From Paraglomus occultum (taxonomy: Eukaryota > Glomeromycota > Glomeromycetes > Paraglomerales > Paraglomeraceae): DNA of 64,000 nucleotides. The notes under the pieces are model-generated. The model had not been told where the DNA came from. It did not search any database and saw only the letters and a list, made by a program, of their open reading frames with translations. The DNA lies in the NCBI GenBank assembly GCA_910592205.1, contig CAJVPJ010000010.1:26747-90746 (forward strand), in the 5' to 3' direction. The stretch's first letter is position 1; each line of letters opens with the position of its first letter. This document shows, in pieces, positions 13,901 through 28,783 of this stretch. A program made the position numbers and the translations under genes.

Positions 13901-15595
13901 TGTTTTTGACATATATGTGAATGGAGTTGATCCGGATCAGCCATATATTGAAATGTTGAATCTGTTTCACGGTTCAGAGTATTCAGCTCGCAGTATGGTG
14001 GTGCATAACAGAGAAACTATACCTCTTGAATTTACTTTTCAGACAAATCTTGACTATGATGATGGAACTGAGATGGCATTTTCCACTTCTCGGACGTCGG
14101 CTAAGCTATTTAAAACTCTGGTTGTCGACCCAGAAAGCAATGTCCGAGTTTACATACGTCTCCGGCCACTTCCTTCTCGTGAAATACAGCAAGCCCTCGA
14201 TAAGGGTATACCAAGAGATCCTAGTGAAGTAGAAGAGAAGAATATTGAGATCTATGTTAATTGCCGACTAGTAAAGGATTATCAGCAAACAGTCAAAGTA
14301 AAGGCAGAATGCAGAATGCCTAGTTTGCGAGTCCATTATTCAGACAATGGAGCATTAATGGGTAAGCATCGATTGACTTGTGAAATTATAAATTTATTCA
14401 TTAATTTACGGATGGAATTATTTGTCAACTAGGAAAAATCTCTCGACATAATGAGGAATGGACAGTAAAGTTTGAACAAGAATATCGTACAATTTCAATT
14501 GAGAATTTACTAGATTCACCACTTGATTATGAGATAGTCAACGACACTGTTTATTTCGAATTGGATATACCTGATGATGATAAACGAGCTGCTCCACGTT
14601 CGAAGCGCTTAGTAAACGTTCGCCCTAACTATAAAGCAATAATCGACAATATCGAAAGTGTGCGAAGGGTACGTAAATTGGCAAATGGATAACAAGCTTT
14701 ATCGTAGATATTCTAAAACGTTCTTTCTACAGGAAAAATATATACAAGAAAATGTGACTGTGTACAACAAGAACAGACCGTCCGAAAATTATTGGATACC
14801 CTTGCAGATGAGTTTTGGGCATATATCCAACTTCCAGGTTTGTCAAGTTGAGCAATTTTAGTCGTTCTTCGCTTCGCCAGTTCTCCTGTCTAACGACGGG
14901 ACATCTTTATAAAAGCTCGCATCCGGTTACAGGAATTCATATGCGTATGGTGTTATTGAGAACCACATTGTCCAATTTCTCAGCGATTTTAACAGCCACA
15001 CTGCGCTATTCGCATCATTGGCAGAAGCAGATGATGTAGGTATTTCGGAATGTTGGATAGCAGCGAGCATACATCATTAGATGAACTGATTGATAAATTC
15101 ATATAGGGTATCAAATGTAAAATGGTTGACTTGGAGTTCCGCTATTTCTACATTGTTGATCAGCTTGTTCACTGTTCTACGAATAAAACTGGGGAAAATT
15201 GGTTCCAGGTGGCGATACTCTTATTTGGGTAAGAATGACGCGTAATTTGGTTGTTTGAAAGGTAAACAGGTTTAGATTGTTAATGCCCTTCACGTATGTA
15301 GCACTGTCTTGGGCAGTAACATATTCCAGAAGTATGCGCCGGCATATCTAAAGAAGCCCCAAGATGCAGACGCTGAAGCGCGAATATGGCCACCCTTACT
15401 TGCTAAATGGGTAATTACTGTCGTTGACTGTTGTTGGCAATGAATAGATGAATAAGTATTTCTAACGATACTTGATACTATTAGGTCTCTCCTCTGAACT
15501 ATTTCGTGTCTTTCTTCCCAATTCGCAATTCGGGCATTGAAACGTTAAGAGAACTTCACAGAAGCCTGATAATCGTCGATAAATCGTTGGTTTGA
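4905..15595 (+). CDS. Giant protein of serial ASH/MSP-type Ig-like repeats
   Basis: A gene of about 3,300 codons. Exons that join in phase: 4905-5688, 5928-13762 (a 7.8-kb exon), 13845-14361, 14433-14668 and 14733-14837; then, after an unresolved junction, 14933-15035, 15107-15228, 15302-15410 and 15485-15595. At least ten repeats start with the ASH-like pattern hydrophobic-D/N-hydrophobic-G followed by a strand ending N-x-S. Examples are LDFGDCCAG (about 6411), VNFGDADVG (7203), LDFGSTVL (7546), INFGVMD (8698), IDFGACLI (9020), LDIGRLEV (10170), LDLGYCYV (10505), IDLGKIG (12043) and LDLGQQDLG (13464). Ser/Thr-rich linkers and one charged coiled coil (about 9220-9350) separate them. ASH domains are known from HYDIN, SPD-2/CEP192, ASPM and TMEM131 and bind centrosomal, ciliary or other partners. 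No transmembrane segment is obvious. Which of those proteins this one corresponds to is not settled. Between 14838 and 14932 the phases do not match and an in-frame stop is present, so the last 150 or so residues may be disrupted. Confidence 0.8.
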
Positions 15596-16020
15596 TATTA
15601 AAGATTAATTATTTGTATTATTTATTTACGGCTACCATATTATAATTCGTTATTAATCAGTTGTCACAAAACAATACCGAATATAACGATGAATAAAACA
15701 TTGCGATGCAGTCGCTAAGCATTCTAATGGAGTAGATTAGATCTGAATATTGATGATTCTAACAAACATAAATTTGGACCTAAAGTATTATATATTTTTT
15801 TTACTTTCGAACATTCGCTCAATCATTGAAAAGCTATTCATGACGTTCATACATCGATGGTTTTTCGAAACCATGTAACCCATAAGTCATGTAGTCAATA
15901 ACTTAGCCTACCAAGGCTTACTGTTCTGCTGGGAGCGAAATTTAACTATAACTTATATTATTAGCAATCTACGATAAACTGCTACAATTTGTAATGTTAC
16001 TGTAAATGTGAATATTACTT
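15596..16020. other. Convergent 3' intergenic spacer
   Basis: About 425 AT-rich bases between the convergent ends of the ASH-repeat gene and SPC25. It presumably holds both 3' UTRs. I see no gene or repeat in it. Confidence 0.5.
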
Positions 16021-17109
16021 CTAGCTTTTATTATGTACTTCTCTGAATGCCTTTCGCATCTTCTTGATGAATGCGTAGAGATCGCGCGTAATATTAAGTT
16101 CGGTCAGCAATGGATTATATATGTCTGACGACAAAGAACATGCCAACACTGTAATACGGTAAAATTTGATCTTAGCATCCTTATTGATTAACAATATCTA
16201 AGCTCTTTAGATTAACTTAAGTACCTTTGTATTGATATGCGCTGCAATCCAACGTAAACGAATATTGTCGCGTCGGATCACGATCATTAATACAAGTGAA
16301 GATAAATGCTACCACGTCCTCTACATCAGGTGAATCATACAATTAAAGAATGTGGGGAAAACTTGACACATTAAATCAAATAAATAAGAGTGCAACGTCG
16401 GTTCAACCTCTCACTGCTCGTATCTCCATTGCCGATTTCTCTTGATACAGTTTTAATTCCGGCTCGTTTTTTACTGACTGCTTCTGTAACCACTGCAATC
16501 TGGCGTTAGAAGCTATATGCGAGAATACCAGGATTAGACAAGGATGAGCAATAATGATGTCCAAACGTATTAGCATAATCACCGTCTCTAGCTTTTCTCA
16601 CTTCTTCTTCCATGTCAGCAACCTGCTTTTGAATACTCTCTTTTCGATCCATTAACAATTGATATTGATTTTGAGATAAAGAAACATCTCGCTTAATTTC
16701 ATCCATCTCTTCTTGCTCTTTTTTTAACATCTCTTGTAAATTTGATCCTGCTTTTAAAGCAGATTCGAGCTCACGCATGGTCCTCTGCCGTTCCTCTTAT
16801 TAGAGTGTGTGTCAATGCGACAAGGATTACAGTATCAACACTGAAACACATAATGTCTGTCCTAAACTCACCTTCAAACGCGGGAATTCCATTTATCCAT
16901 TTTTGCTTTTTTATCTGAAGATTCTTCTTTGCCAAGTTGATACATGCTTCTATCTTTTCCTTGCACTTATTGTTATCATCTAGAAATTTTTCGTAATCTA
17001 GTGTGAGTGGAGCAAGCAAAGGCGGACTTGAATCGTTATCGTCGGTTGGCAAGCGGGCGACTGGTATTGGGCCAGGTGTGCGATTATAAAAGCGTTGTGG
17101 TGTTGACAT
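16021..17109 (-). CDS. SPC25: Kinetochore protein Spc25 (Ndc80 complex)
   Basis: Five exons on minus join in phase: 17109-16872, 16795-16602, 16492-16408, 16320-16225 and 16148-16021, giving 246 residues, normal for Spc25. The middle is a coiled coil (exon 2, rich in E, K and Q heptads). The C-terminal globular domain carries the family pattern VVAFIFTCINDRDPTRQYSF, then the terminal helix LNITRDLYAFIKKMRKAFRE, which is diagnostic. Spc25 pairs with Spc24 and anchors the Ndc80 complex at the inner kinetochore. The exon 2/3 junction used here (donor GTGAGA, acceptor after a CTAAC branch point) is the only one I found that keeps phase; an alternative donor 22 bases downstream would not fit. Confidence 0.88.
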
Positions 17110-18359
17110 GGTTTAGGTGTTTGTCTTTGAGAATTGGATGTTTATTTTGAGCGCGACGCGAATTCTATCTAACCAATAGCATTTGGTCACGTGATATAAG
17201 TAACATGGATCTCTGCTACAGTGGATTTTTGGTTATTGTGGAGGACTTTTTTTCAACTAATTCTATATCGTGTATTTATCATATTACATGATGTACTCTA
17301 TAGGCTTTTATTTGTGTGCGTTATAGCGTGATGTAAAAGCTTGTTAAAGTGCTCAATTTTAAGTGTGATGTAGTTTAAAATTAATACCGTAACAGTAATG
17401 ACAACAATTTGCTAACTACACTACATTCGATAATAAAAGTAAAATTTTATTTTGTTCAAACAAGAAAACATGTAACCAGATTTACAGCTACAGCATAACA
17501 AAATTAAATTTGCTAGTAGAAAAAAAACAAATTTGAGATCAAGTTACAAATTAGAACATGCTACGGAAGAGAATACTCAGCATAAAATGAGGCAAACTAA
17601 CTACGATCGCAACAAGAAAACTCAAGTACGTTTTCTGCACCGCAAATTAGCGTTTTTTGTAACTAATTTTTTCTTAATTCTTTTCGTTCCGTTAAAACAA
17701 TGCTAATTACAAAAAACGCTCAGTCATAAGAAACTACAATACAAACGTAAAAATACGGTAACTGTTTTAGAAAAAGGCGATATGAGTTTACGAGTACTTT
17801 ACCCAAATAAAGGCTTGCGGACATGCAAGAAATAGTTGCACATTTTGATTTTTTGCGCTGATGACAGTACCGAATACCAAGTCTTTAAGCAATATATTAG
17901 ACAGACTTGAATATGCTCCCCGACTTTTTTTTTTTTAGCCTTATGCTCTGGGTCGGTGTTCTGTTGAAAGCCAACGTTTGGCATAACTATAAATGCATTT
18001 TCAAAAAAAAAAGTTCGCTGCTCATGTTTTTATCCTCCAAACTTAATTTGGTGGTAATTTCTCCACACATAATAGTAAGGTATTGATCGTTTTGAATCAT
18101 TCTTGGGGATAAATCCCTGGACTGGAGAATAAGTTTTTTATTTCCATTTTTAGTTGTTAAATGTATTTAGATGTCGTAGAAAGGAAAACGTTACTTAGTT
18201 GCGCCAAGTTTAAGCGTTTCGAACACCATAATCCAAAAGCTCGTTTACGATTCTTTAACAACAAAAGCGTGACAGGCTAAACAAAATTTTGACTACACTC
18301 AGCTGAACGCGATCAAAATTACTATATATGGGTTGGTATAACATCTACAATCACATTTA
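17110..18359. other. SPC25 upstream region, no gene
   Basis: About 1.25 kb of AT-rich DNA upstream of SPC25. Apart from the small hairpin at 17649-17720 I recognise nothing in it. A 61-codon minus frame at 17799-17984 is unsupported. Confidence 0.4.
17649..17720. repeat. Short inverted repeat (hairpin)
   Basis: Perfect 14-base arms, AGCGTTTTTTGTAA at 17649-17662 and its complement at 17707-17720, flank a 44-base AT-rich loop. It could be a minimal foldback element remnant. Function is unknown. Confidence 0.6.
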
Positions 18360-18888
18360 CAGTGAACCCTCATAAATGCACCCTCCATAAATGCACACCC
18401 TCCATATTCTGCACTGCACGGTTTTTTCGAATCCCATAGGTAAACCTCCCTCTCTAAATGCGCGCCCGTGACTTTCAGTGATATCAGTAGTGTTACGCTA
18501 AAAAATTACAGTACCCACGATTATAGACAAAGACCATATAAAGAAATTTCTGTACGTAAAGACCAAATAAAGAAATTTCTGGGCGCGCGATTATAAAACA
18601 ATCAGTATTACGAGGCTTCAAAAATTTTCTACAACAAGATAATGCTGAGGAATTGTTCAAACACGTCAAAGCTCTCGACAAATACATTAATATTAATGTA
18701 AAAAAGATGACCGCAATGAAACAGACGATGGATCAATTTTTAATAATAAATACCAATGATATTTTATTATTATTATTTCCTAACTTCACGTGCATCCAAT
18801 CAAATTCTTACCCTCTCTAAATGCACACCCTCCATAAATGCACGCTTTCCTCCATTCCCGAGGGCGTGCATTTATGGAGGGTTCACTG
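18360..18888 (+). mobile_element. Internally deleted pogo/Tigger-type transposon
   Basis: A 529-bp element bounded by inverted ends CAGTGAACCCTC (18360) and its complement ending at 18888. Both ends carry subterminal direct repeats of a CCTCCATAAATGCAC motif. The left flank is TA and the right flank TT, so the expected TA target duplication is nearly intact. Inside, on plus at about 18604-18770, an open stretch reads FKNFLQQDNAEELFKHVKAL followed by MKQTMDQFL. This matches the C-terminal tail of pogo/Tigger DDE transposases, which end in a KQTTLDQF-like motif. The catalytic domain is missing, so this copy cannot mobilise itself. Confidence 0.75.
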
Positions 18889-19164
18889 TTATCAATATAA
18901 TAATTCCATATCGTTTATGTAAAAGTTCTTTGCCACATCCGTTTTCGAAATGATTGCAGTAAGCGGAATTTTTACGAATTCCCCAACATTGACTTTTGCC
19001 AAGAAATCTGAAGTACTTCTATTTTTATTTTAGTACTGATAGAACTTGATTGACCACGACCATCTATGGAAAATGCATGCAGATCTCCTCATTTAGATCA
19101 AACAGAAAATAAAATCATACAAGTGCTCTAGTAATTAAGGAATATTCTGTGATTCATCGCACAA

Positions 19165-19810
19165 ATCCCTAAAAGTATCGGACCCTCAAACTTTATCAAT
19201 TACTCGAAATAAATGAGGCCGAAATTTTAATGACTATCAGTCTAACTATTCATAAATCTACATCCATCATTCTTGAATACGGTGAAGCGACTTTCATCAC
19301 TCCAACACAATTTTTCCTTAAGACTGCTGGTACACGAGAAAAGTAATTAAGCTCATGCAAATTTCTTTTAATATTTTTCGTAGAAGTATTAAGTCCAGTT
19401 TTTTCATTGAATGTGTTTTCATTGTTCAGCCGATTTACGATTATTATTCTTAACGATTTGTTTTAATGTTCGTTGATGCTCAAAACTCAAAACTTTTGGA
19501 CGACTACGTCGTGGCCGAGTTACAAGACTGTTTCTTTTTTTGAAAAATTTTAATAGTTTCTGACAAGCGTTGTCTTTTACAGCACCGGCTTTGAAAAGGC
19601 CAATAATTGACCACGTTCAGCTTTAGTTAATTCAGACATTTTAAGTCAAAGATTCAAAATTACCAATCAGTCATTTTATGTTTACAAAAACAAAAAAAAA
19701 GCTGTAAACAACACGTAAAAATGTGCCGCGTTTTTCACTGCCCACGTATAAAAATTTCAGTCTCATTTATGTACAATTTCGAGGTTAGAGGGTCCGATGC
19801 TTTTGTAGAT
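19165..19810 (-). mobile_element. Tc1/mariner remnant with inverted repeats
   Basis: On minus, from about 19640 downward, the sequence reads MSELTKAERGQLLAFSKAG and then RNSLVTRPRRSRPKVLS. This is the N-terminal helix-turn-helix and GRPR-type hook of Tc1/mariner transposases. Farther on it reads WSDESRFTVFKNDG, the first catalytic Asp region. Stops and frameshifts interrupt it, and the DDE C-terminus is absent. Imperfect 23-base inverted repeats (19 of 23 matching) lie at 19165-19187 and 19788-19810. Whether these are the true element ends is uncertain. Confidence 0.7.
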
Positions 19811-20363
19811 CCGAAAGCAAAATCTGACGCTTAACAATGAAAATAGCACTTTGTTTCTTTCTTACGCCACCACACCGCACCAAAAATCAAGAATTTCGAA
19901 GCACAAAAATTAAGTCGTTGTTGGATTTGTTTGTCATTCATTATTAAGTCGACTTGATTCATTAGTATTTTTAGCAGATGATTACTTGTATGTTATTCAA
20001 AACTTTGAACGATTAATCTCTCGTCTCTATCGAACGCAACTCGAAGTTTATAACTTAACTAGTCTATAAAATACAAATTATTGTGAAATGAGGCTCATTC
20101 TATTGTATTAATTAGGTATTAGTGGAAATAACCAATGAGTAAAATATCAACGTGCACGAACAAATGTACAAAAATGGTTTAAAAAGACAGCACGAAGGAA
20201 AAGAAAAAAAAGAATCCCATCTATATTTTAAAAACCACCCTGCAGCTTCCGTTTCAAAATGTCTAACATGCACTCGGGCTGAAACGTCTGCCATCCAAGG
20301 TAAACGTTTTTGGAAAGAATACCTATGTGAGTCGTGAAGCTGGCCTGGCTACAAGGAGAATGA
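19811..20363. other. Spacer between Tc1 remnant and GALE
   Basis: About 550 AT-rich bases downstream of GALE. A plus open frame at 20152-20337 has an odd, basic composition and no recognised domain. I do not call a gene. Confidence 0.4.
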
Positions 20364-23128
<2,765 letters not shown>

Positions 23129-26100
23129 ATGGAGTATTCAGATCAGTCGACAAATGACGACAATCCATTCCTTCGACCTTCTAATTCGGCCAACACGATC
23201 CCTTCACTTTTCAACAACCAATCTCGTGCCACTAGTGTAAGCTCGACAAGCTTTCCCCTATTCTCTGCGACTGGAAAGAACTATGGCAATCCAGTTTTAC
23301 ATTCTCCAGAAAGTAGTATAAAAAGTGGCATTAGAAACATTATGTCACCTCTTAGTTCTATAAAGAGGGCGAGAACCTCTGTGGCTGGCGGATTGCAGAG
23401 CGCAAGGAAGGTTGGTGTAGCAGCGATCAATTATCACAAACAGATTGACTACACACGCGTATGCGATGAACACAACTCCAGTTCTTTGTCACAAACGAAT
23501 TTTTATCTAACAGTCTTCTTTGATACAATAATCTCGCGTTTTTCATTAGAAATCAAGGTATGAGTCTCATACAGCGCCAATATTTGGGGATCGCGTTACG
23601 ACTACTATTCCGGTGCGGACCCCATTCGGTGCCTCTAGTGACTACTCTCCATCGGAATCTCCTTTCAGTATGTATAACTTGTATGTATAAATTGACTGAT
23701 TTTTATTCCAAATCTGTACTAAAGAATGATTGCACTTTTGTTTCCAAACAAATAGGTTCAATGTTTCGTATCCCGTCTGATTTAGTATCTGATGTGCCAC
23801 CTTCGACCAAAGAACAATCCGAAGAAATCAAGAAACTTCTTGCTCAACTTAAAGAAGCTCGGGTTAGCGCCAAAATAATGGAAAGAGAATTGAGATTAAA
23901 GCAATCCGATTACGAGAGAAAAATCTCAAGATTGAATGGGCAAAAGGCTGACATGATGATAAAATACGAAGAGTTGCATGCAGAAAAATCTGTACGTGTT
24001 TGTAAGAGCAGGATGGGTCGTTAGGAGTAATTTGCATACGAAAACGTTCACTAATTAGACGTATCTGTGAATTTTGATTATGCCGTTCAATTATAGAGAC
24101 TAGAGAAGGAATTGGAATCATATAAATCAACAGAAGAGGAGGTTGAAGAGAGAAACAATACTTCTCGGGCAAAGATGGAAGAAATGATTGTAAGTATGTC
24201 ATCTCGTATGCCTCTGAATATTCCTATGACTCGTTCGATTATTCCTCCTTACCGTCTTTTTTATATAGGAAAAAGCAAACTTAGAGAACCAAGACTTGAG
24301 ACAACAGCTGCATGAAACGAATACTAAATTATTACGACTTGAAGTTGCTTATAATAAACAAGAGACCGACCATCCATTGGAAATGCAGAAGCTTTCGTCC
24401 AAGGCATCCAGATGCGAGACTATGCTTGCCGCTGCTAACGATGAGGTAGAATTGCGCCGTTATGTTACTGCTGAATATTCGAGCTTAGTGTTAATAATTT
24501 AATTCATCTAGATTGAAGAACTAAAGAAACTTTTATCTTCACGGCAAGCTTTGTTGTCCGAAACTCAGCACCGTTTGACAGCTGCTGAACAGAAATTGTC
24601 CAACTACAAAGTCAACTCCTTCGAGCTTGACAATGTTGACGTGTATAAAACAAAAATAAAAGGTGTCAGGCTTTTTCCTTTATGCTAAACTTTATTTATA
24701 TATGACGTCTCCTGACTCACTCTTTGCAACAATACAGAGCAAAGTTCTCGTCTTAGATCATTGGAAGAAGCAAATCAGAACCTCAACGGCGAGGTAAAAA
24801 TGCTCAGGATGGCATCTCCAAGCCTACAAGTGCTAAAAGAAGATCGCGATTCAATGCGAGCAGAATTGTACAAGATGAAACCTTTGTATAGGAGTATTGC
24901 CGACTTGGAAGCGGAAAATGCGAATTTAAAAAAGGAGAGGCTCGAGTGGGCACAATATTTTGACCAGCAAACAGAGGACAAATCGGTCACGCCGTCTGCG
25001 CTTTGTAAAGAAGTCGCTGCGCGCCGTATCGCTACAGACGCATTAAAAGAAAGGATAAACAATTTAAATGAACATTTAAGGAACAAAGATGTTATCATTT
25101 CAGACAAGGAATCTCAAGTAGATATCAAAGCATATATGGATGCGAATTTTCGCTTCAACAAGTGTTCTTATTTTTTATCTTTCCTTCTCTCCCCATAGAT
25201 TCTGAATCTATCGGTCAAGTATGATAATTTGGAACGACAATACCAAGTGGCAGTTAAAACATGGGAAAGACGGAAAGCTTTACTGGAGAAAAATATAGAG
25301 ACTTATAGAGATTTTATGGTAATCATTTATTATTGAATGATCGGTCGACATGTGCATGATATGTTTCGTCAGGGATTTTCAATTGACGTATAATACTTGA
25401 AACATTAGGCGAGCACTGACGAAGAACAGAAGAAAATAAATGAATCTTACGACACGAAGCAATCAGAACGAATTCAAAAGTTGGAGGAAATAATTGAAGA
25501 ATATCAGAAAACGCTAGATGAAGCTTTATCGAATACTACAAATTCCCAGCAATCAGATGCGGTTGAAGCAGTTGATGGTGGCACGAATGAGGCGTTAAAA
25601 TTGCAAGTGGAAATATTACTGAATCGTAACAATGAGCTGGAAGGGAGTAAGTGTATATATAGTATATTATGTTGAAAGCGTTTTTTTTTCCTTTGTGATC
25701 ATCTCTTGCTTACTTGACCAAAAATTCACAAAGTAATCGAGCAATTTAAAGCGAACAATGTGCTTCTTGAACGAGAAACGGGAGGACTTAAGGAACAATT
25801 GCGAATTCTCGAACGTTCTATTATTCAAATACAAAATACTGAGCATGAAGTTACTAGAAAAAACGAAGAATTGGATAAAAGTATGAGGTTGGAGGGATCA
25901 CTGTCTGTATTATTGACTGCGATCTAATTAAGGTTGTATATTGTTGTAGGCCTCGATAGGGTTAATGCTGAAAATGCGGCGCTGAGAAAGGAAACCGTGC
26001 AGCTTTACAAACAAATATCTGACCTAGAAAGGGCTGTAGGCAGCGGACAATTTAACAAAGAGACAACGAGGGTAAGCATTGTGCTATTTGAATGAAAATT

Positions 26101-26789
26101 TTATTCATAAATGTACTAATACGGAGTTTTAACAAGGTTTTGGAGTTGAAAGACAACCCTGAATCAAGAGAACAAGCTATTCGCGAGAGCACGCTTGCCG
26201 CTTTAACAAACGAAAATAAGAAATTACTTGAAACTCTGCAAAAGCTACAAGCAGAGGTCGCAAGCGCGGGTGGCGATCGAAATATGGACGAAACTGATGT
26301 TATACCAACTCAGAGTTATAAGAATCTGGAAACGCGTTTGCAGGGAGAAATCGCAGAGAAAGAAAAGATGATTTCGAGATTGAAGGAGGTACGAAGTAAT
26401 ATTTGTGTAAGAATTTTGTTATTCATAGCGACTTATCTATTTAACATTGTGTACAGGTATGGAAAGCAAAAGCTAATGAATATAGGCAAGCTGTTTACAG
26501 TCTTCTCGGCTATAGATTTGATTTTCTCGAGAATGGAAGTGTTCGGTTAACGTCGACGTATTCCGAGAACAAGGAACATTCCTTCATCTTTACGTCTGAC
26601 GAAGATAATCATGGCACTATGCAATTAATTGGAGGCAATGAAAATTACATAAGAAGTCTGGAGCACTTGAGAAAGTTTTGGGTGAGTGAGCGTGGATCCA
26701 TTCCATGCTTTCTAAGTGCTTTGACTTTGGAACTGTTTGACAAGACTCCGGAGGGACAGAGTGCTGGATGGATTCGTACTGACACATGA
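23129..26789 (+). CDS. MAD1: Spindle assembly checkpoint protein Mad1
   Basis: Thirteen exons join in phase: 23129-23458, 23550-23667, 23756-23991, 24097-24189, 24269-24445, 24512-24662, 24738-25117, 25199-25318, 25409-25646, 25734-25880, 25950-26071, 26137-26388 and 26457-26789. The product is 898 residues. After a Ser/Thr/Pro-rich head (about 180 residues) it is almost continuous coiled coil, as in Mad1. The last exon encodes the conserved C-terminal RWD-like domain: YRQAVYSLLGYRFDFLENG, then TSTYSENKEHSFIF, then LEHLRKFWVSERGSIPCFLS. That domain binds Bub1 at kinetochores. Mad1 recruits and activates Mad2 when kinetochores are unattached, and otherwise sits at nuclear pores. Length exceeds yeast (749) and human (718) Mad1, mostly through the head and coiled coil. 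Confidence 0.92.
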
Positions 26790-27060
26790 GAACGGATAGA
26801 CAAAGTTGATTCTTTGTAATTAATTGTGTTTAATGATTCAATCAAATTAATATGACTATCTTAGTTATACATCATGTCTATCGTGAGTGTACTCGTCATT
26901 GTACAGAACCAAATTACTATCGTGATTTGTTACGCTAATCTTGTGACAACCTAATAATAAAAAGTCTCGCCAAGAATGGATATACCATTACAAAGTCATC
27001 TTTCCCTCTTAATACGAAATGTTTCGTCTATTGTATAGTAAAAGTGATTTATTATAGGAT

Positions 27061-28561
27061 TTATCCCGCATACTGTACCAATTGCTGGATATTATTCAAA
27101 AATATTTCGACGATCTCAATGAACCTATCAGGCCGCTTTTTCTCAAAATTCTGTCTTTCTATCAATAGTACTCGTGGATCGATGAACTCTATCTCCAACT
27201 CGTGAGTCAACTCCTTATTAGACCTTGGATCTCGTCCGCTCTACATACACAATGGAAAGTTTCACGAAAAGTTAAGCCTTGAACCGTCCCGGGTCATAAT
27301 CTTGTGTTATACTGACCGCATTTTTAGTCTCTGGAATTGTCACTTGCGTCAAATCAAATTTAAATATTTGGTGAGTGTAGCTCATCCGATCTTTGATACG
27401 CTCGTAGTGATGCCGTCCAGTTGGCAGTTCTCCTTCAAATGATGAAATTAGCATTGCAAATTTTTCGAAAAACCGACCCTTTCATATGTAATGATACCCA
27501 CTTGGCGTCTCAATATTCACTGTTATTCTATAATCAAGACGCGTTCTTGGCGAGAAAATGTTAAGATTAGCCAAGCGACTCTTTTCGACTATACCGTTTT
27601 CTATAACCTAATAAATATTTGCATTTACAATATAGAGTCAACAATAGCCATAGCCAATCACTCCCTATGGACACCAAATTTAATACATATACCTGCCCTT
27701 TACGCGTAGTAACCCGTACTCGCCCACCTCTTTCTATGTTGTAGAACCTGTCCGTATCTTTTGTATGGATATACGTCATCCTAGCTCCCTTGTAAATTTA
27801 AAAAAATATATATCCATATATATAAATCGATACCATAAGAATCAATAGCTCCTAACATATTATTCAACGCCAGAATTGGGACGTTTACTCAACCTGATAG
27901 TTTCTATCGTGTGTCTCTGAAAATCTCTTATTCAGTATTTCGTTAAAACTTTTGTGCTGCTCCTAAATAATAATAATTTACATAACACCAACAGTGAAAT
28001 AGTGCCAATGTTCATTCATCAGCCATTCACTTTGATGAAAACTATTGCAACAGTTCATAGAGTACCAGTGTCATATCGCTCGAAAAGGTGAGCCGCGAAT
28101 TAAGACTATCATTTGGGTCAATGACTGAAATAAAACTAGTAAATTTAAGCATCTCATCAATCAATAAGAACGAACCAAAAGATTTTCGAATTGCAAAGCG
28201 AATACTAACCGGCCTCACAAGCTACAGGTAAGAATAATCGATTTTTGGTGTTCTTATCTATGAGAACACCTAACTTGGCTTCAATCTTGTAATAAAGTCG
28301 AATAATAAGCATAAAGCAGGAGTCAGAGAACTCATTTATTTGAACATCGCTGCGATTTAACACCCATACCTCTATATTGGGCTCATTTATATATTTGTAC
28401 AGAAAATCGCTAACTACTTTTACAAGATCGTTCACTGGTCTCCCACCAAGAATAGACAACTCAAGACGTCTGGGAAGTAAAGGCATATTATCATTGACTG
28501 CTTCTGTAGGCGTCTGATCCGTTTGATCAGTGTCTTCGGTTCGCAACCGCTTCCGCGACAT
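27061..28561 (-). CDS. CET1: mRNA-capping RNA 5'-triphosphatase (Cet1 type)
   Basis: Seven minus exons: 28561-28210, 28124-28066, 27962-27894, then about 27790-27705, 27604-27490, 27455-27312 and 27243-27061. Conserved tunnel-fold motifs appear in order. First is IEAKLGVLIDK (metal-binding glutamates, beta-1), then LTFSSDMTL and EQHKSFNEILN. Next come MTYIHTKDTDRFY, GRVRVTTRKGQ and KSRLANLNIFSP, then LDYRITVNIETP, RIKDRMSYTH and finally HELEIEFIDPR with the second glutamate motif. This is the metal-dependent fungal triphosphatase that removes the gamma-phosphate from nascent RNA before the guanylyltransferase acts in the nucleus. The ATG at 28561 has an in-frame stop 12 bases upstream. A possible 5' UTR exon lies near 28661-28749. 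Its 3' end faces MAD1 only 271 bases away. Confidence 0.9.
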
Positions 28562-28783
28562 CGCACAAAGTTACCAACTATTATGACAAGGCGATCCTTT
28601 ATCTCGGTCGTTGTGTTACATGGGAATTCTCGGTAAATAGACAGATCGTGTTTCTCACCTTGACGCAAGTTTTGATTCTCCCACCAACAGCCCGTGTACC
28701 TCGAATACCTTTGCTCTTCCATGTTTGTTACTCCACGGACAATTCTCATTTATAATTAGTAAGTCTTTTTTTTTGGCCGGATA
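28562..28783. promoter_or_regulatory. Bidirectional promoter of CET1 and HPC2
   Basis: Only 222 bases separate the divergent start codons. A T-rich tract (28766-28775) lies just upstream of the plus-strand ATG. No clear TATA box was identified. Shared regulation is inferred from geometry. Confidence 0.5.

Noticed and set aside
27988-28060. A minus-strand stretch reading FHQSEWLMNEHWHYFT inside the CET1 gene
   Set aside because: It looks coding but needs an intron phase that the flanking exons do not provide and lies in a 103-base intron. Joining 28066 directly to 27962 gives the conserved LTFSSDMTL-EQHKSFNEILN order.
28661-28749. An upstream ATG exon for CET1 on minus
   Set aside because: No acceptor joins it in phase, and the frame of the 28561 ATG has a stop just upstream. 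At most it is a 5' UTR exon.
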